This document shows positions 55,471 to 63,130 of a stretch of 64,000 nt of DNA, piece by piece (the first letter of the stretch is position 1; each line of letters starts with the position of its first letter). Where the stretch lies: positions 248,001 through 312,000 of the forward strand of contig NZ_JBHRSJ010000012.1 of assembly GCF_042643485.1 (NCBI RefSeq), given 5' to 3'. A model generated the notes under the pieces. That model saw only the letters and a list, made by a program, of their open reading frames with translations. It was not told where the DNA came from and did not search any database. A program made the position numbers and the translations under genes. This DNA is from Azotobacter bryophylli. Its GTDB lineage: Bacteria; Pseudomonadota; Gammaproteobacteria; Pseudomonadales; Pseudomonadaceae.

Positions 55471-56235
55471 TCACCCCTCCCGGGCCGCCCCGCCTTGTTC
55501 CAGCGTCACCACGCACTGCGGATCGAAGGCGACGTCTTCGTGCGCATAGCCGCGCGGGTTGGAAACGACCCGGGTGCCAGCGAGCCGGTAGTCCACGGCA
55601 TAGTGGGTATGGCCGTGGATCCACAGCTGCACCCCCGGCCCCAGCAGATCGTCCCAGCCGTTGGCGAAGGACGCGTCCAGGTGGCTGCCGGCATAGGGAT
55701 GTCCCTCGACCGAATGCAACGAAGGCGCATGGTGGGTGATCACCACGGTCGGCCCCGGGAAGGGCCGGGCCAGGCTAGTACGCAGCCAATCCCGGGCGCG
55801 TTCGGCGAGGTCGGCGAAATCCTCCGGCTCGGCGAGGCGGTCCTCGTCCCCGCAGTGGATCTGGCGGAAATCCAGCATCCGCTGCCGGGCGATCCGCTGC
55901 GCCTGGGCGCGATCCCCGGTCGCCACGTAATCGCTCCAGCCGGTGACGCCGAGAAAGCGCACCCCACCGAGCACCGCCTCGTCGAAGTCCAGCACCCGCA
56001 CGCGCTCGTCGGCGGCCGCGCGGATCGCCCGGCGGGTCAGCTCCAGATGGCCGCCGTAGTACTCGTGATTGCCCGGCACGTAGAGCACCGGGCCGTCGAA
56101 TGCCTGCCGCGCCCATTGCAGAGCGCGGACCCCGACGTCGATGTCGCCGGCCAGCACCACCACGTCCGCCTCCACCCGGGCGGGCTGGAACGGGCGCAGC
56201 TCGTTGTGCAGGTCGGAGAGGATATGGATGCGCAT
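55471..56235 (-). CDS. Metallophosphoesterase
   Basis: Calcineurin-like phosphoesterase of 254 residues. Metal motifs in order: ILSDLHNE (near 4-11), LAGDIDVG (near 33), YVPGNHEYYGG (near 55), ITHHAPS (near 165) and IHGHTHYAVD (near 210). No signal peptide. agga-g precedes the ATG at 56235; a longer frame continues upstream but shows no family sequence. Substrate unknown. It is convergent with the VOC gene and divergent from the next phosphatase gene. Confidence 0.87.
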   Translation of the reverse strand: MRIHILSDLHNELRPFQPARVEADVVVLAGDIDVGVRALQWARQAFDGPVLYVPGNHEYYGGHLELTRRAIRAAADERVRVLDFDEAVLGGVRFLGVTGWSDYVATGDRAQAQRIARQRMLDFRQIHCGDEDRLAEPEDFADLAERARDWLRTSLARPFPGPTVVITHHAPSLHSVEGHPYAGSHLDASFANGWDDLLGPGVQLWIHGHTHYAVDYRLAGTRVVSNPRGYAHEDVAFDPQCVVTLEQGGAAREG

Positions 56236-56573
56236 GACCGGACTCCTGGGCAGTTCCCGACCATCGCAGCGATCGGGAGAGCATCGGGGGAAATGCGGGG
56301 CGGGGCAGGCCGGGCCCCGCATCCGCAGAGGCAAGAGTAGGCCGTTGCCGGTCCTGACGGGAAGCCCGCCCGGGAGCTGTGCTCTTTTCCCACGGCCGCC
56401 GGACGGCCGGGAAAACAAGCCGCCCCGACCTGTCAAACGGCCGAATCGACGGTATGCTCGTTAATAGGTCGGCTTCACTTCTCGGGCGTTTTTTCGACAA
56501 TGGGATAGGGACTTCGCCTCGGTCCGGACATGCAGTCCGCCGCCGGGATAGCAATTCGCCTGGGGACACCACC
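56236..56573. other. Divergent intergenic region between two phosphoesterase genes
   Basis: A 338-bp gap. It holds a GC-rich hairpin (ATGCGGGGC near 56293 with GCCCCGCAT near 56314-56322), a likely leader for the metallophosphoesterase, and A/T-richer sequence near 56450-56500 that probably carries the promoter of the downstream phosphatase. No gene. Confidence 0.35.
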
Positions 56574-57356
56574 ATGAGCAACCAAGCTGACATACCATCG
56601 AGCCGCATTCGCCGCCTGCAACTGCAGCCGGGCCAGCGGGCCTTTGTGGTCGGCGACATCCACGGTACCTTCGGCCTGGTCGACGAGGCGCTCGATCTGG
56701 TCGAGTTCCGGCCCGAGCAGGACCTGCTGCTGTCGGTCGGCGATCTCATCGACCGCGGCGCGGAATCGGCGCGGGTCGCGGAATTCCTGCAGCGCCCCTA
56801 CGTGCACGCGATCATCGGCAACCACGAGGAGATCCTCCTGCGCGCCCACGCGACCGCGCAGCCCGACCTCAAGTTGCTCACCCTGATGATCGAGAGCTAC
56901 GGCGGCGAGTGGTGGCTACGCATCACCCGGGACGCCCAGCAGCGGGTACTCCAGGCCCTGCGTGCCCTGCCCACCCTCATCGAGCTGGCCACCCCCACCG
57001 GCCTGGTCGGTATCGTCCATGCCGATATCCCGCCGGGCATGAACTGGCAGACCTTCGTCATGGCCATCGAACGGGGCCATCCGCGCACCCTCGCCACCGC
57101 CCTGCAGAGCCGCACCCGGCCGAGCCAGGGGCTGACCCAGCACGTCCCGCTGATCGACCGGCTCTATGCCGGCCATACGGTTCACAAGCGCCCCCGCGTT
57201 CTGGGCAACATCGGCTTCATTGACACCGGTGCGGTGTTCCACGCGCCGCCTGGGAACAGCGACTACCATCTGACCCTCGTCGATGCCCTGTCGCCATTGC
57301 AGTGCCTGGAAGCGCCGCCGCTGATCGATCGCGGCAGGGTGCGGGTGTACGGCTGA
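56574..57356 (+). CDS. PPP-family metallophosphatase (ApaH/PrpA-like)
   Basis: Protein of 260 residues with the phosphoprotein-phosphatase pattern: VVGDIHGTFG (near 26-35), LLSVGDLIDRGAES (near 52-65), IIGNHEEIL (near 81-89) and YAGHTVHKRP (near 201-210). It is close to PrpA/ApaH-type enzymes that dephosphorylate Ser/Thr or cleave dinucleotides; which one cannot be decided here. Cytosolic, no signal peptide. It is convergent with a small membrane-protein gene. Confidence 0.83.
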   Translation: MSNQADIPSSRIRRLQLQPGQRAFVVGDIHGTFGLVDEALDLVEFRPEQDLLLSVGDLIDRGAESARVAEFLQRPYVHAIIGNHEEILLRAHATAQPDLKLLTLMIESYGGEWWLRITRDAQQRVLQALRALPTLIELATPTGLVGIVHADIPPGMNWQTFVMAIERGHPRTLATALQSRTRPSQGLTQHVPLIDRLYAGHTVHKRPRVLGNIGFIDTGAVFHAPPGNSDYHLTLVDALSPLQCLEAPPLIDRGRVRVYG

Positions 57357-57431
57357 AGGCTTCGCAGCCATCGACTGGCCGAACGGTATGCCCAGGCCCG
57401 GAAACGGGCCGATGCGGCGCAATCCCACGAA

Positions 57432-57704
57432 TCACTCCAACACCCACCGCTGCAACAGCGCCAGCCTGCGCTCCAGCTGCTCGATATGCAGCGTCTTGCC
57501 GCGCAGCTCCGCATACAGATCGCGGTTGCTACGCACCAGATCGTGGGCGATGGCGCGCTGGCGGCGCAGAGCGTCGCCGTTGATGGCCAGGCTCTCCCTC
57601 AGGCTGTGAATCCGTAGCCCCTGAACGGCCAACCCCAAGGCGAACAGGCTGGCGCACAGCGCCAGCAGGTACAGAACCATCCACAACTGTCCCATCTCCT
57701 CCAT
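57432..57704 (-). CDS. Small membrane protein with coiled coil
   Basis: Protein of 90 residues that I do not recognise. One hydrophobic segment (residues ~6-28) is followed by a charged helix (about 30-88) rich in L/R/E/Q that should form a coiled coil. ggagg lies 7-8 nt before the ATG, which supports it as a real gene despite the short length. It is divergent from the WYL regulator across a 118-bp A/T-rich gap, so it may be under that regulator's control. Similar single-span coiled-coil proteins act as scaffolds or division/membrane adaptors, but no function can be named. Confidence 0.6.
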   Translation of the reverse strand: MEEMGQLWMVLYLLALCASLFALGLAVQGLRIHSLRESLAINGDALRRQRAIAHDLVRSNRDLYAELRGKTLHIEQLERRLALLQRWVLE

Positions 57705-57763
57705 GCCGGGTTCCTCCCCTTTGATGGCATTATTGAATCACTGCGGCAGGATATGTAGTATTA

Positions 57764-57786
57764 GTGGACATATCTAGAATGTAGAC
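57764..57786. promoter_or_regulatory. Imperfect dyad upstream of the WYL regulator
   Basis: GTGGACAT (57764-57771) and ATGTAGAC (57779-57786) are inverted with 6 of 8 matches and a 7-bp spacer in an A/T-rich gap. Position and symmetry fit an autoregulatory operator; unproven. Confidence 0.4.
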
Positions 57787-57822
57787 TTGTACAGGTAAAG
57801 TTTTCGCACAGATGGAGAGCCC

Positions 57823-58695
57823 ATGAAGCGCGAGCAATCGATCGCCCAGGTGCGCTGGGACCTGGCATTACGCTATCGCCTGATCGAGACGGTAGCCTGG
57901 TGGGAGGGCCGGCTGACCACCCATCACCTGATGCAGAGCTTTGGCATCAGCCGGCAGCAGGCGTCCAAGGACATCAACACCTACATCAGCGAACATGCGC
58001 CCAAGAACTTGACATATGACCGCCAGCTCAAGGGCTATGTGCCCAGCCGGCAGTTCTGTCCGCTGTTCATCGACGACAGCGCCAGCGCCTACCTGCATCT
58101 GCTCAACCAGAACCACGAGCGCGCGCCGCACATCGAGGGCCTGGCCCTGGCCTATGCCCACACCGAAGTGCTGCAGGTACCGGATCGCTCGGTCCGTCCC
58201 GAGGTGCTGCGCCCGCTACTCAAGGCTTGCCACGACGGGCTGCGCCTGGAGACCGAGTACGTATCCTTCGCCAACCCGACCCCGGAGGTGCGCCTGATCG
58301 CTCCGCACACCCTGGTCTACACCGGCATGCGCTGGCACGTGCGGGCCTATTGCGAGAAGAACTGGGAGTATCGGGACTTCGTGCTGAGCCGCCTGCGCGG
58401 CGAGCCGGAGCTGCTGGACAAATCGGAGAACGGCCGCGAAAAGGACGGGGACTGGAATACCGAGGTGACGGTGCTGATCGCGCCGGACCCGCGCCTGGGA
58501 CCGGCACAGAAGGCGATCATCGAGACCGATTTCGGCATGTGCGACGGGCGACTGCCGGTCGCCACCCGCGGCGCGCTGGTGCAGTACGTGCTGCAACGCT
58601 TCCAGATCGACCCCGACAAGGTCCAGGCCAAGGCGGCGGCGCAGCAGATCGTCGCGGCGAACCTGGAGGAGCTCGAGCGCTGGCTCTACAGGTAG
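57823..58695 (+). CDS. WYL-domain transcriptional regulator
   Basis: Predicted cytosolic regulator of 290 residues: an N-terminal winged helix-turn-helix (about 15-70), a WYL ligand-binding domain (about 130-205, with RWHVRAYCEKNWEYRDF) and a C-terminal extension (about 215-285). The size and arrangement match the BrxR/CapW group, which often guards anti-phage loci and senses nucleic acid or nucleotide signals, but family members also occur outside defence loci. No known defence genes adjoin it. ggagag precedes the ATG. A candidate operator dyad lies 37 bp upstream. Confidence 0.83.
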   Translation: MKREQSIAQVRWDLALRYRLIETVAWWEGRLTTHHLMQSFGISRQQASKDINTYISEHAPKNLTYDRQLKGYVPSRQFCPLFIDDSASAYLHLLNQNHERAPHIEGLALAYAHTEVLQVPDRSVRPEVLRPLLKACHDGLRLETEYVSFANPTPEVRLIAPHTLVYTGMRWHVRAYCEKNWEYRDFVLSRLRGEPELLDKSENGREKDGDWNTEVTVLIAPDPRLGPAQKAIIETDFGMCDGRLPVATRGALVQYVLQRFQIDPDKVQAKAAAQQIVAANLEELERWLYR

Positions 58696-58778
58696 GGCTC
58701 CTCGCCATCGCCCTCCGCCGAGGGCCGGCCCCCGGGTTATCGCCTGCAGCCAGGTGCAGGCTCGTTTGTTCCAGTCCC

Positions 58779-58796
58779 TGTAAGCCATTGCCTACA
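58779..58796 (+). promoter_or_regulatory. GacA box of the RsmZ-like RNA
   Basis: TGTAAG-CCATTG-CCTACA matches TGTAAG-N6-CTTACA with one mismatch. Its centre is about 150 bp before the inferred RNA start, farther than the ~60-65 bp seen for the sRNA at 3051-3301; a distal box is known for some rsmZ promoters as far as I recall. Confidence 0.65.
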
Positions 58797-58936
58797 GATG
58801 CGGTAAGCCAGGCCCGGGAGGCTCCGCCTCGCCGATCGCCAAGCGATTGATATGACGGGCCCGCCGATCGCCCCCGGACGAACGGAAGCCCGGGGCGGCG
58901 ACTTGTCGACTCATCGAGGAAGGCTAGTATCACTCT

Positions 58937-59064
58937 TGCGTCGACGGAACGACGCAGACTGTCAGGGACGATGGTCGGGACATCGCAGGACGGCGATTCA
59001 TCAGGGTGATGAACAAGGGATGCAGTACATGAAACGAGGCGGGGGCTCCCCCCGCCTCATTTTA
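58937..59064 (+). ncRNA. rsmZ: RsmZ-like regulatory sRNA
   Basis: A ~128-nt RNA expected to bind RsmA/CsrA. It begins with a 5' hairpin GCGTC-GACGGAAC-GACGC (58938-58955) presenting GGA in the loop, as in known RsmZ. It carries five GGA motifs (CGGA, AGGGA, CGGGA, CAGGA, AAGGGA) and stretches close to classical RsmZ (GACATCGCAGGA, GATTCATCAGGG). It ends in a 10-bp stem GAGGCGGGGG/CCCCCGCCTC followed by ATTTTA. A -10 element TAGTAT lies at 58925-58930 and a GacA box upstream. It ends 60 bp before the start of the next gene. The 5' end is inferred. Confidence 0.85.
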
Positions 59065-59125
59065 TGTCGTCGTGCGAATCGGACACCGATACACGAGAAG
59101 AAGTCGCCAAGGAAAGGGTCCCCGC

Positions 59126-60148
59126 TTGAATCCCTCGCTAAATGTCTGCCGACTCCTGATCCTCCTCTTCCCCCTATCGCTCGCTCCCTTCGTCGGCGCT
59201 GAACCCCTGCGCTTCGCCCTGGTCGCCAAGACCCTCGACAACCCCTTCTTCGTCCAGACCGGCGAGGGCTGCGCCGCAGCCGCCAGGGCCGAGGGGGATA
59301 CCTGCGTGCTGCTCGGCGCCCACGGGCCGCTGCATTTCCGGCGGCAGAACGAGGCGCTGGAGCAGGCCCTCGACAGCCATCCGGACGGCATAGCCGTGTC
59401 GGTCAGCAACTCCCAGTGGCTGTCCGACCATGCCCTGCGGCATCTGGGCAGCATCCCGCTGATTACCTTCGACTCGGACCTGGCCCCCATGGACCGGTAC
59501 CTGCGGCGGGCCTACGTGGGCTCGGACAATCTCGCCCTCGGCCGCGATCTGGGCCGCCTCGCCCAGCGCCTCAAGCCGCGTGGGGGCACGCTCTGCATCC
59601 TGAGCGGCTGGCCCGACGAGGCCAATCTGCACGAGCGCATCGCCGGCATCCGCCAGCAGCTCGCCGGCGTACGCGCCCCGATCGACCGGCTGCACGGGGA
59701 GAACGGCTGGAGCGAGCCGGAGCGCTGCCCGCTGTACAACGCCGACACCTTCCAGACCGCGCTGACCCAGCTGGACACCCTGCTCAAGGCCGGCCAGATC
59801 GACATGATCATCAGCGTCGGCGCCTGGCTGGTACGCCGGCCGGAGGAGTTCCGCCAGCATCTGGCCCCCCGGCTCGCGGAGCTGGAGAAAATGGGCAAGC
59901 GTCCGGATCTCATCATCGTGACCATCGGCGATCCCAGCGCCGACCTGCAGGCCATGCTCGAGGAGGGCCTGTTTCGGGCCTACATCAGCACGCCGACCTT
60001 CGAACTGGGCCGGCAGAGCTACCGGCTCATGAAACGACTGGCAGAAGGCAAGCCCGTTCCCGAGAAGACCTACATCGACCACCGGATCCATCTACCGGGA
60101 GCGATCACCGTCCCCAAGCCCGGATCGCACGGCCCCGGCGGCGGATGA
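59126..60148 (+). CDS. Periplasmic sugar-binding-like protein
   Basis: Secreted type I periplasmic binding protein of 340 residues. Signal peptide about 1-25 (ending FVGA), then two alpha/beta lobes; RFALVAKTLDNPFFVQTGEGC and the later DLQAMLEEGLFRAYIS pattern are those of the ribose/galactose-binding class. I chose a TTG start at 59126, since aaggaaaggg lies about 8 nt before it; a GTG at 59072 overlaps the sRNA terminator. No ABC-transporter permease or ATPase gene is beside it, so it may serve as a sensor input for a kinase or act with a distant transporter. Ligand unknown. Confidence 0.8.
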   Translation: MNPSLNVCRLLILLFPLSLAPFVGAEPLRFALVAKTLDNPFFVQTGEGCAAAARAEGDTCVLLGAHGPLHFRRQNEALEQALDSHPDGIAVSVSNSQWLSDHALRHLGSIPLITFDSDLAPMDRYLRRAYVGSDNLALGRDLGRLAQRLKPRGGTLCILSGWPDEANLHERIAGIRQQLAGVRAPIDRLHGENGWSEPERCPLYNADTFQTALTQLDTLLKAGQIDMIISVGAWLVRRPEEFRQHLAPRLAELEKMGKRPDLIIVTIGDPSADLQAMLEEGLFRAYISTPTFELGRQSYRLMKRLAEGKPVPEKTYIDHRIHLPGAITVPKPGSHGPGGG

Positions 60149-60300
60149 CCAGCTTCTCCAGCTCCGCCATGCCGAACACGAACAACCCGGCGCCCAGCAC
60201 CTTGAGCCACTCCGCGGCCGACAGGTCGGCCGCGCCTGGGTGAAGAGCAGTTGCAGGACAATCGCTACCCGACGCAGGGCCGCGGCGTCCATCAGCGCCA
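60105..60300 (-). pseudogene. C-terminal remnant of a cation-transporting P-type ATPase
   Basis: On the minus strand a frame reads LSAAEWLKVLGAGLFVFG then MAELEKLVIRR, the normal C-terminal membrane helix and tail of P-type ATPases, and ends at 60105. Just upstream, in another frame, is VLQLLFT, the helix that normally comes before it; about a dozen codons between the two are lost, shifting the frame. No start or catalytic domain remains. It overlaps the last 44 bp of the binding-protein gene. A short remnant, so the assignment is moderately sure. Confidence 0.45.
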
Positions 60301-60396
60301 CTTCGGCCCCGGTGATCGCCGGCTTGCCCATGCCGATGGAAACGGGAACTGTGCCGGCCGCCATGGCGATGCCGCCGGGAGGGACCGAGAAGTCTC

Positions 60397-61362
60397 TTAA
60401 GGCGTCTCCTCCGTCTTGCCGTCCGGCCAGCGGCTGCATTCGAGCAGCCTGCGCTCGTCGGCTTCGATCCGCTGCGGCATATAGTCGCGGAGGAACTCCA
60501 CCCAGGTACGGATCTTCGCATCCAGGTATTGCCGCGACGGGTACAGAGCGAAGACATCCAGGGGGAACAGCGTGTGCTCGGGCAGCACCCGGACCAGGCT
60601 GCCGTCCTGCAGCCCCGGCAGTGCGGTGTAGAACGGCAGCGCGCCGATGCCCATGCCGGCCTTCAGGGCCACGGTCATGGCGTCGGAAGTATTGACCTGG
60701 AAATGGGTGTGGCTGACGGTCACCAGCTCCTCGCCGTCGGGGCCGTCGAGCAGCCAGCGATCCTGGCTCATCGCCGCATTGATCAGACGCAGGCAGCGCT
60801 GCTTGGCCAGATCGGCCGGCTGGCGGGCGAATCCGTGTTTGGCCACGTAGGACGGCGAGGCGCAGAGCACGCTGTAGGTCTTGCCCAGGCACTTGGAGAT
60901 GAAGCCCGAGTCCGGCAGATCGCGGGCGATCACCACGGACAGGTCGTACCCCTCGTCGAGGATATCCGTGGTACGGTTGGCCAAGGTAAGATCGAAGCTG
61001 ACGTCTGGGTATTTCTCGCTGTATTCCGCGGCGGCATTGATCAGGTAATGTTGGCCGATGCCGGTCATGGAATGGATCTTCAGATTACCGGCGGGACGTG
61101 CCTGGGCCTGGCTGGCTTCGGCTTCGGCTTCGTCGATGTAGCGCAGGATCTCTTCGCAGCGTTGCAGGTAGCGCTGACCGACCTCGGTCAGGGCGATGCG
61201 CCGGGTGGTTCGGTGTAGCAGGCGCGCACGCAGGTGATCCTCGAGCGTGGAGACCGCCCTCGATACGTAGGAGGTGGTCATGTCCAAGCGTGAGGCGGCC
61301 GCGGTGAAGCTCCCGGTTTCCGCCACGCAGACAAAGGCACGCATTAGAAAAAGGGTATCCAT
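60397..61362 (-). CDS. LysR-family transcriptional regulator
   Basis: Regulator of 321 residues: winged helix-turn-helix at about 5-62 (FVCVAETGSFTAAASRLDM with the LysR TSYVSRAVSTLE recognition helix) and a type 2 periplasmic-binding-like effector domain (about 92-295). It belongs to the large DsdC/AaeR-like CrgA group, in which the regulator is divergent from the genes it controls. Here the divergent genes are an outer-membrane efflux lipoprotein and an FUSC exporter, so control of efflux by an aromatic acid is likely. No effector can be named. Confidence 0.88.
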   Translation of the reverse strand: MDTLFLMRAFVCVAETGSFTAAASRLDMTTSYVSRAVSTLEDHLRARLLHRTTRRIALTEVGQRYLQRCEEILRYIDEAEAEASQAQARPAGNLKIHSMTGIGQHYLINAAAEYSEKYPDVSFDLTLANRTTDILDEGYDLSVVIARDLPDSGFISKCLGKTYSVLCASPSYVAKHGFARQPADLAKQRCLRLINAAMSQDRWLLDGPDGEELVTVSHTHFQVNTSDAMTVALKAGMGIGALPFYTALPGLQDGSLVRVLPEHTLFPLDVFALYPSRQYLDAKIRTWVEFLRDYMPQRIEADERRLLECSRWPDGKTEETP

Positions 61363-61608
61363 CGGTTATTGCTCTATAGTTTGCAACGCATGGAAACGCA
61401 TGGAATAGTGCTTTATCTCAGGGACGGGAGACGAGTGGGACACAGACTTCTGGGGGTACCTTGTCGCCTCGGAGGCACAGCAGAAAGTCTGCCAAGGATT
61501 ATGGCCTTTTGGTACAGAATATTTCATCGAACCGTCCTATTATCCTGACCATAGATGCCTCCTAGAATCGCGCTCCTCCTCAAGCCCCACCTCCCAGGAT
61601 TATCTACA

Positions 61609-63120
61609 GTGCTCAGCAACGTGTGGTCAGGTCTCTGTCTGTCCAGTGTGCTTGCCGTGTCCTCGATCCTTGCCGGCTGCGTCCATAGCGGCGGCATCGT
61701 CCCCCAGGCCAAACGTCTCGAGAACCCCGAACTGGTCACCGATGAGGCCATCCACGAGGCTGCCCATGAAGCGGCCTGGCCCAGCGACCAATGGTGGAAG
61801 GCCTATGGCGATCCGCAGCTGGATGCCTGGGTCGAACGCGCGGTCAAGGGCAGCCCCAGTCTGGCCATGGCGGCCTCGCGGGTCCGCAAGGCGCTGGCGA
61901 TGGCAGGGATCGACGAGGCGGCCCTGAAACCGCAGGCCGACTACAGCCTCTCGATCCAGCGCAAGCGCTGGCCTAACGACCACTTCTACGGCCCGGGCGT
62001 GCTGTCGCAGACCAACACCTGGAACAACCTCACCACGCTGAATATAAGCTACGACCTCGATCTCTGGGGCGGCCTGCGCAGCAAGAAAGACCGCAGCCTG
62101 AGCGAAGCCCGCGTTGCTGCGACCGAGGAGCGCGCAGCGGCGCTGGAGCTGCAGAGCGCGATCGTGCGCACCTACGTCCAGCTGGCCCGGCACTTCGCCG
62201 ACCGGGACATCGCCGAGGCCGAGCTGGAGCAGCGCAAGGAGCTGCTGAAACTGGCGAACAAGCGCTTCGATATGGGCCTCGGCAACCAGTTCGAGATCAG
62301 CCAGGCGGAAGCGCCGATACCGGAAGCCCATCGCCAGCTGGACATCGTCGAAGAGGAAATCGCCCTGGCCCGCAACCAGCTGGCCGCGCTGGCCGGCGAA
62401 GGCCCGGGCGCCGGTCAGGAGATCCAGCGGCCGCGCCTGTCGCTGCACGTCGCCGCTCCCAAGCTGCCGAGCGCCCTGCCGCTGGAGCTGCTCGGCCGCC
62501 GTCCGGACCTGGTCGCCCGCCGCTGGCAGGTCGCCGCCATGGCGCGCGGCATCGAGGTGTCCAAGGTCGAGTTCTATCCCAACCTCAATCTGCTCGCCAA
62601 CCTGGGACGCTGGTCCACCCAGGGCGACATCCTGACCTTCATCCGCCAGGACAAGCTGACCTACAGCCTGGGGCCGGCCCTCACCCTGCCGGTGTACGAC
62701 GGCGGCTACCGGCGCGGCCAGCTCAGCGTGGCGACCGCCGACTACGACCTGGCCGTCGAGCAGTACAACAAGACCCTGGTGGATGCCTTGAAGAGCGTCT
62801 CCGACCACCTGATCCAGCTGCACTCGCTGCATGAGCAGGAAGGTTTCGTCAAACACGGCCTGGAAACCGCCGAGCGCCGCTACAAGCTGGCTCAGGAGGC
62901 CTACCTCCGCGGCCTGACCGACTTTCGTTCGGTGCTGGAGGCCGAGACCGACCTGTTCATCCAGCGCCGCCTCGAGCAGCAGGTGCGCGCAGGACAGCTC
63001 TCCACCCAGGCCGGCCTCTGGGTGGCCCTGGGCGGCGGCGTGCTGAATGCAGACAGCGGTCCGGCCGACGAGAAACTGGAAGCCCATAAAATCAAACTAC
63101 GCGCACTCTACAAGTACTGA
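61609..63120 (+). CDS. Outer-membrane efflux lipoprotein (NodT/OprM family)
   Basis: TolC-like channel of ~503 residues. A lipoprotein signal ends in LAG-C at residue 24 from the chosen GTG start at 61609, with agga upstream; an ATG at 61555 would add 18 residues without a clear ribosome-binding site. Two OEP repeats (about 65-255 and 275-470) hold the long coiled-coil helices, and LLGRRPDLVARRWQVAAM is the NodT signature. It is followed 10 bp later by the FUSC transporter gene and probably forms a tripartite exporter with it and a membrane-fusion protein beyond the window. Confidence 0.88.
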   Translation: MLSNVWSGLCLSSVLAVSSILAGCVHSGGIVPQAKRLENPELVTDEAIHEAAHEAAWPSDQWWKAYGDPQLDAWVERAVKGSPSLAMAASRVRKALAMAGIDEAALKPQADYSLSIQRKRWPNDHFYGPGVLSQTNTWNNLTTLNISYDLDLWGGLRSKKDRSLSEARVAATEERAAALELQSAIVRTYVQLARHFADRDIAEAELEQRKELLKLANKRFDMGLGNQFEISQAEAPIPEAHRQLDIVEEEIALARNQLAALAGEGPGAGQEIQRPRLSLHVAAPKLPSALPLELLGRRPDLVARRWQVAAMARGIEVSKVEFYPNLNLLANLGRWSTQGDILTFIRQDKLTYSLGPALTLPVYDGGYRRGQLSVATADYDLAVEQYNKTLVDALKSVSDHLIQLHSLHEQEGFVKHGLETAERRYKLAQEAYLRGLTDFRSVLEAETDLFIQRRLEQQVRAGQLSTQAGLWVALGGGVLNADSGPADEKLEAHKIKLRALYKY

Positions 63121-63130
63121 GGTCGGCTCG

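Noticed and set aside
60105..60557. 150-codon frame on the minus strand as an intact gene
   Set aside because: Only its last ~45 residues look like protein (a P-type ATPase tail); the rest is the antisense/out-of-frame part of the LysR gene and spacer.
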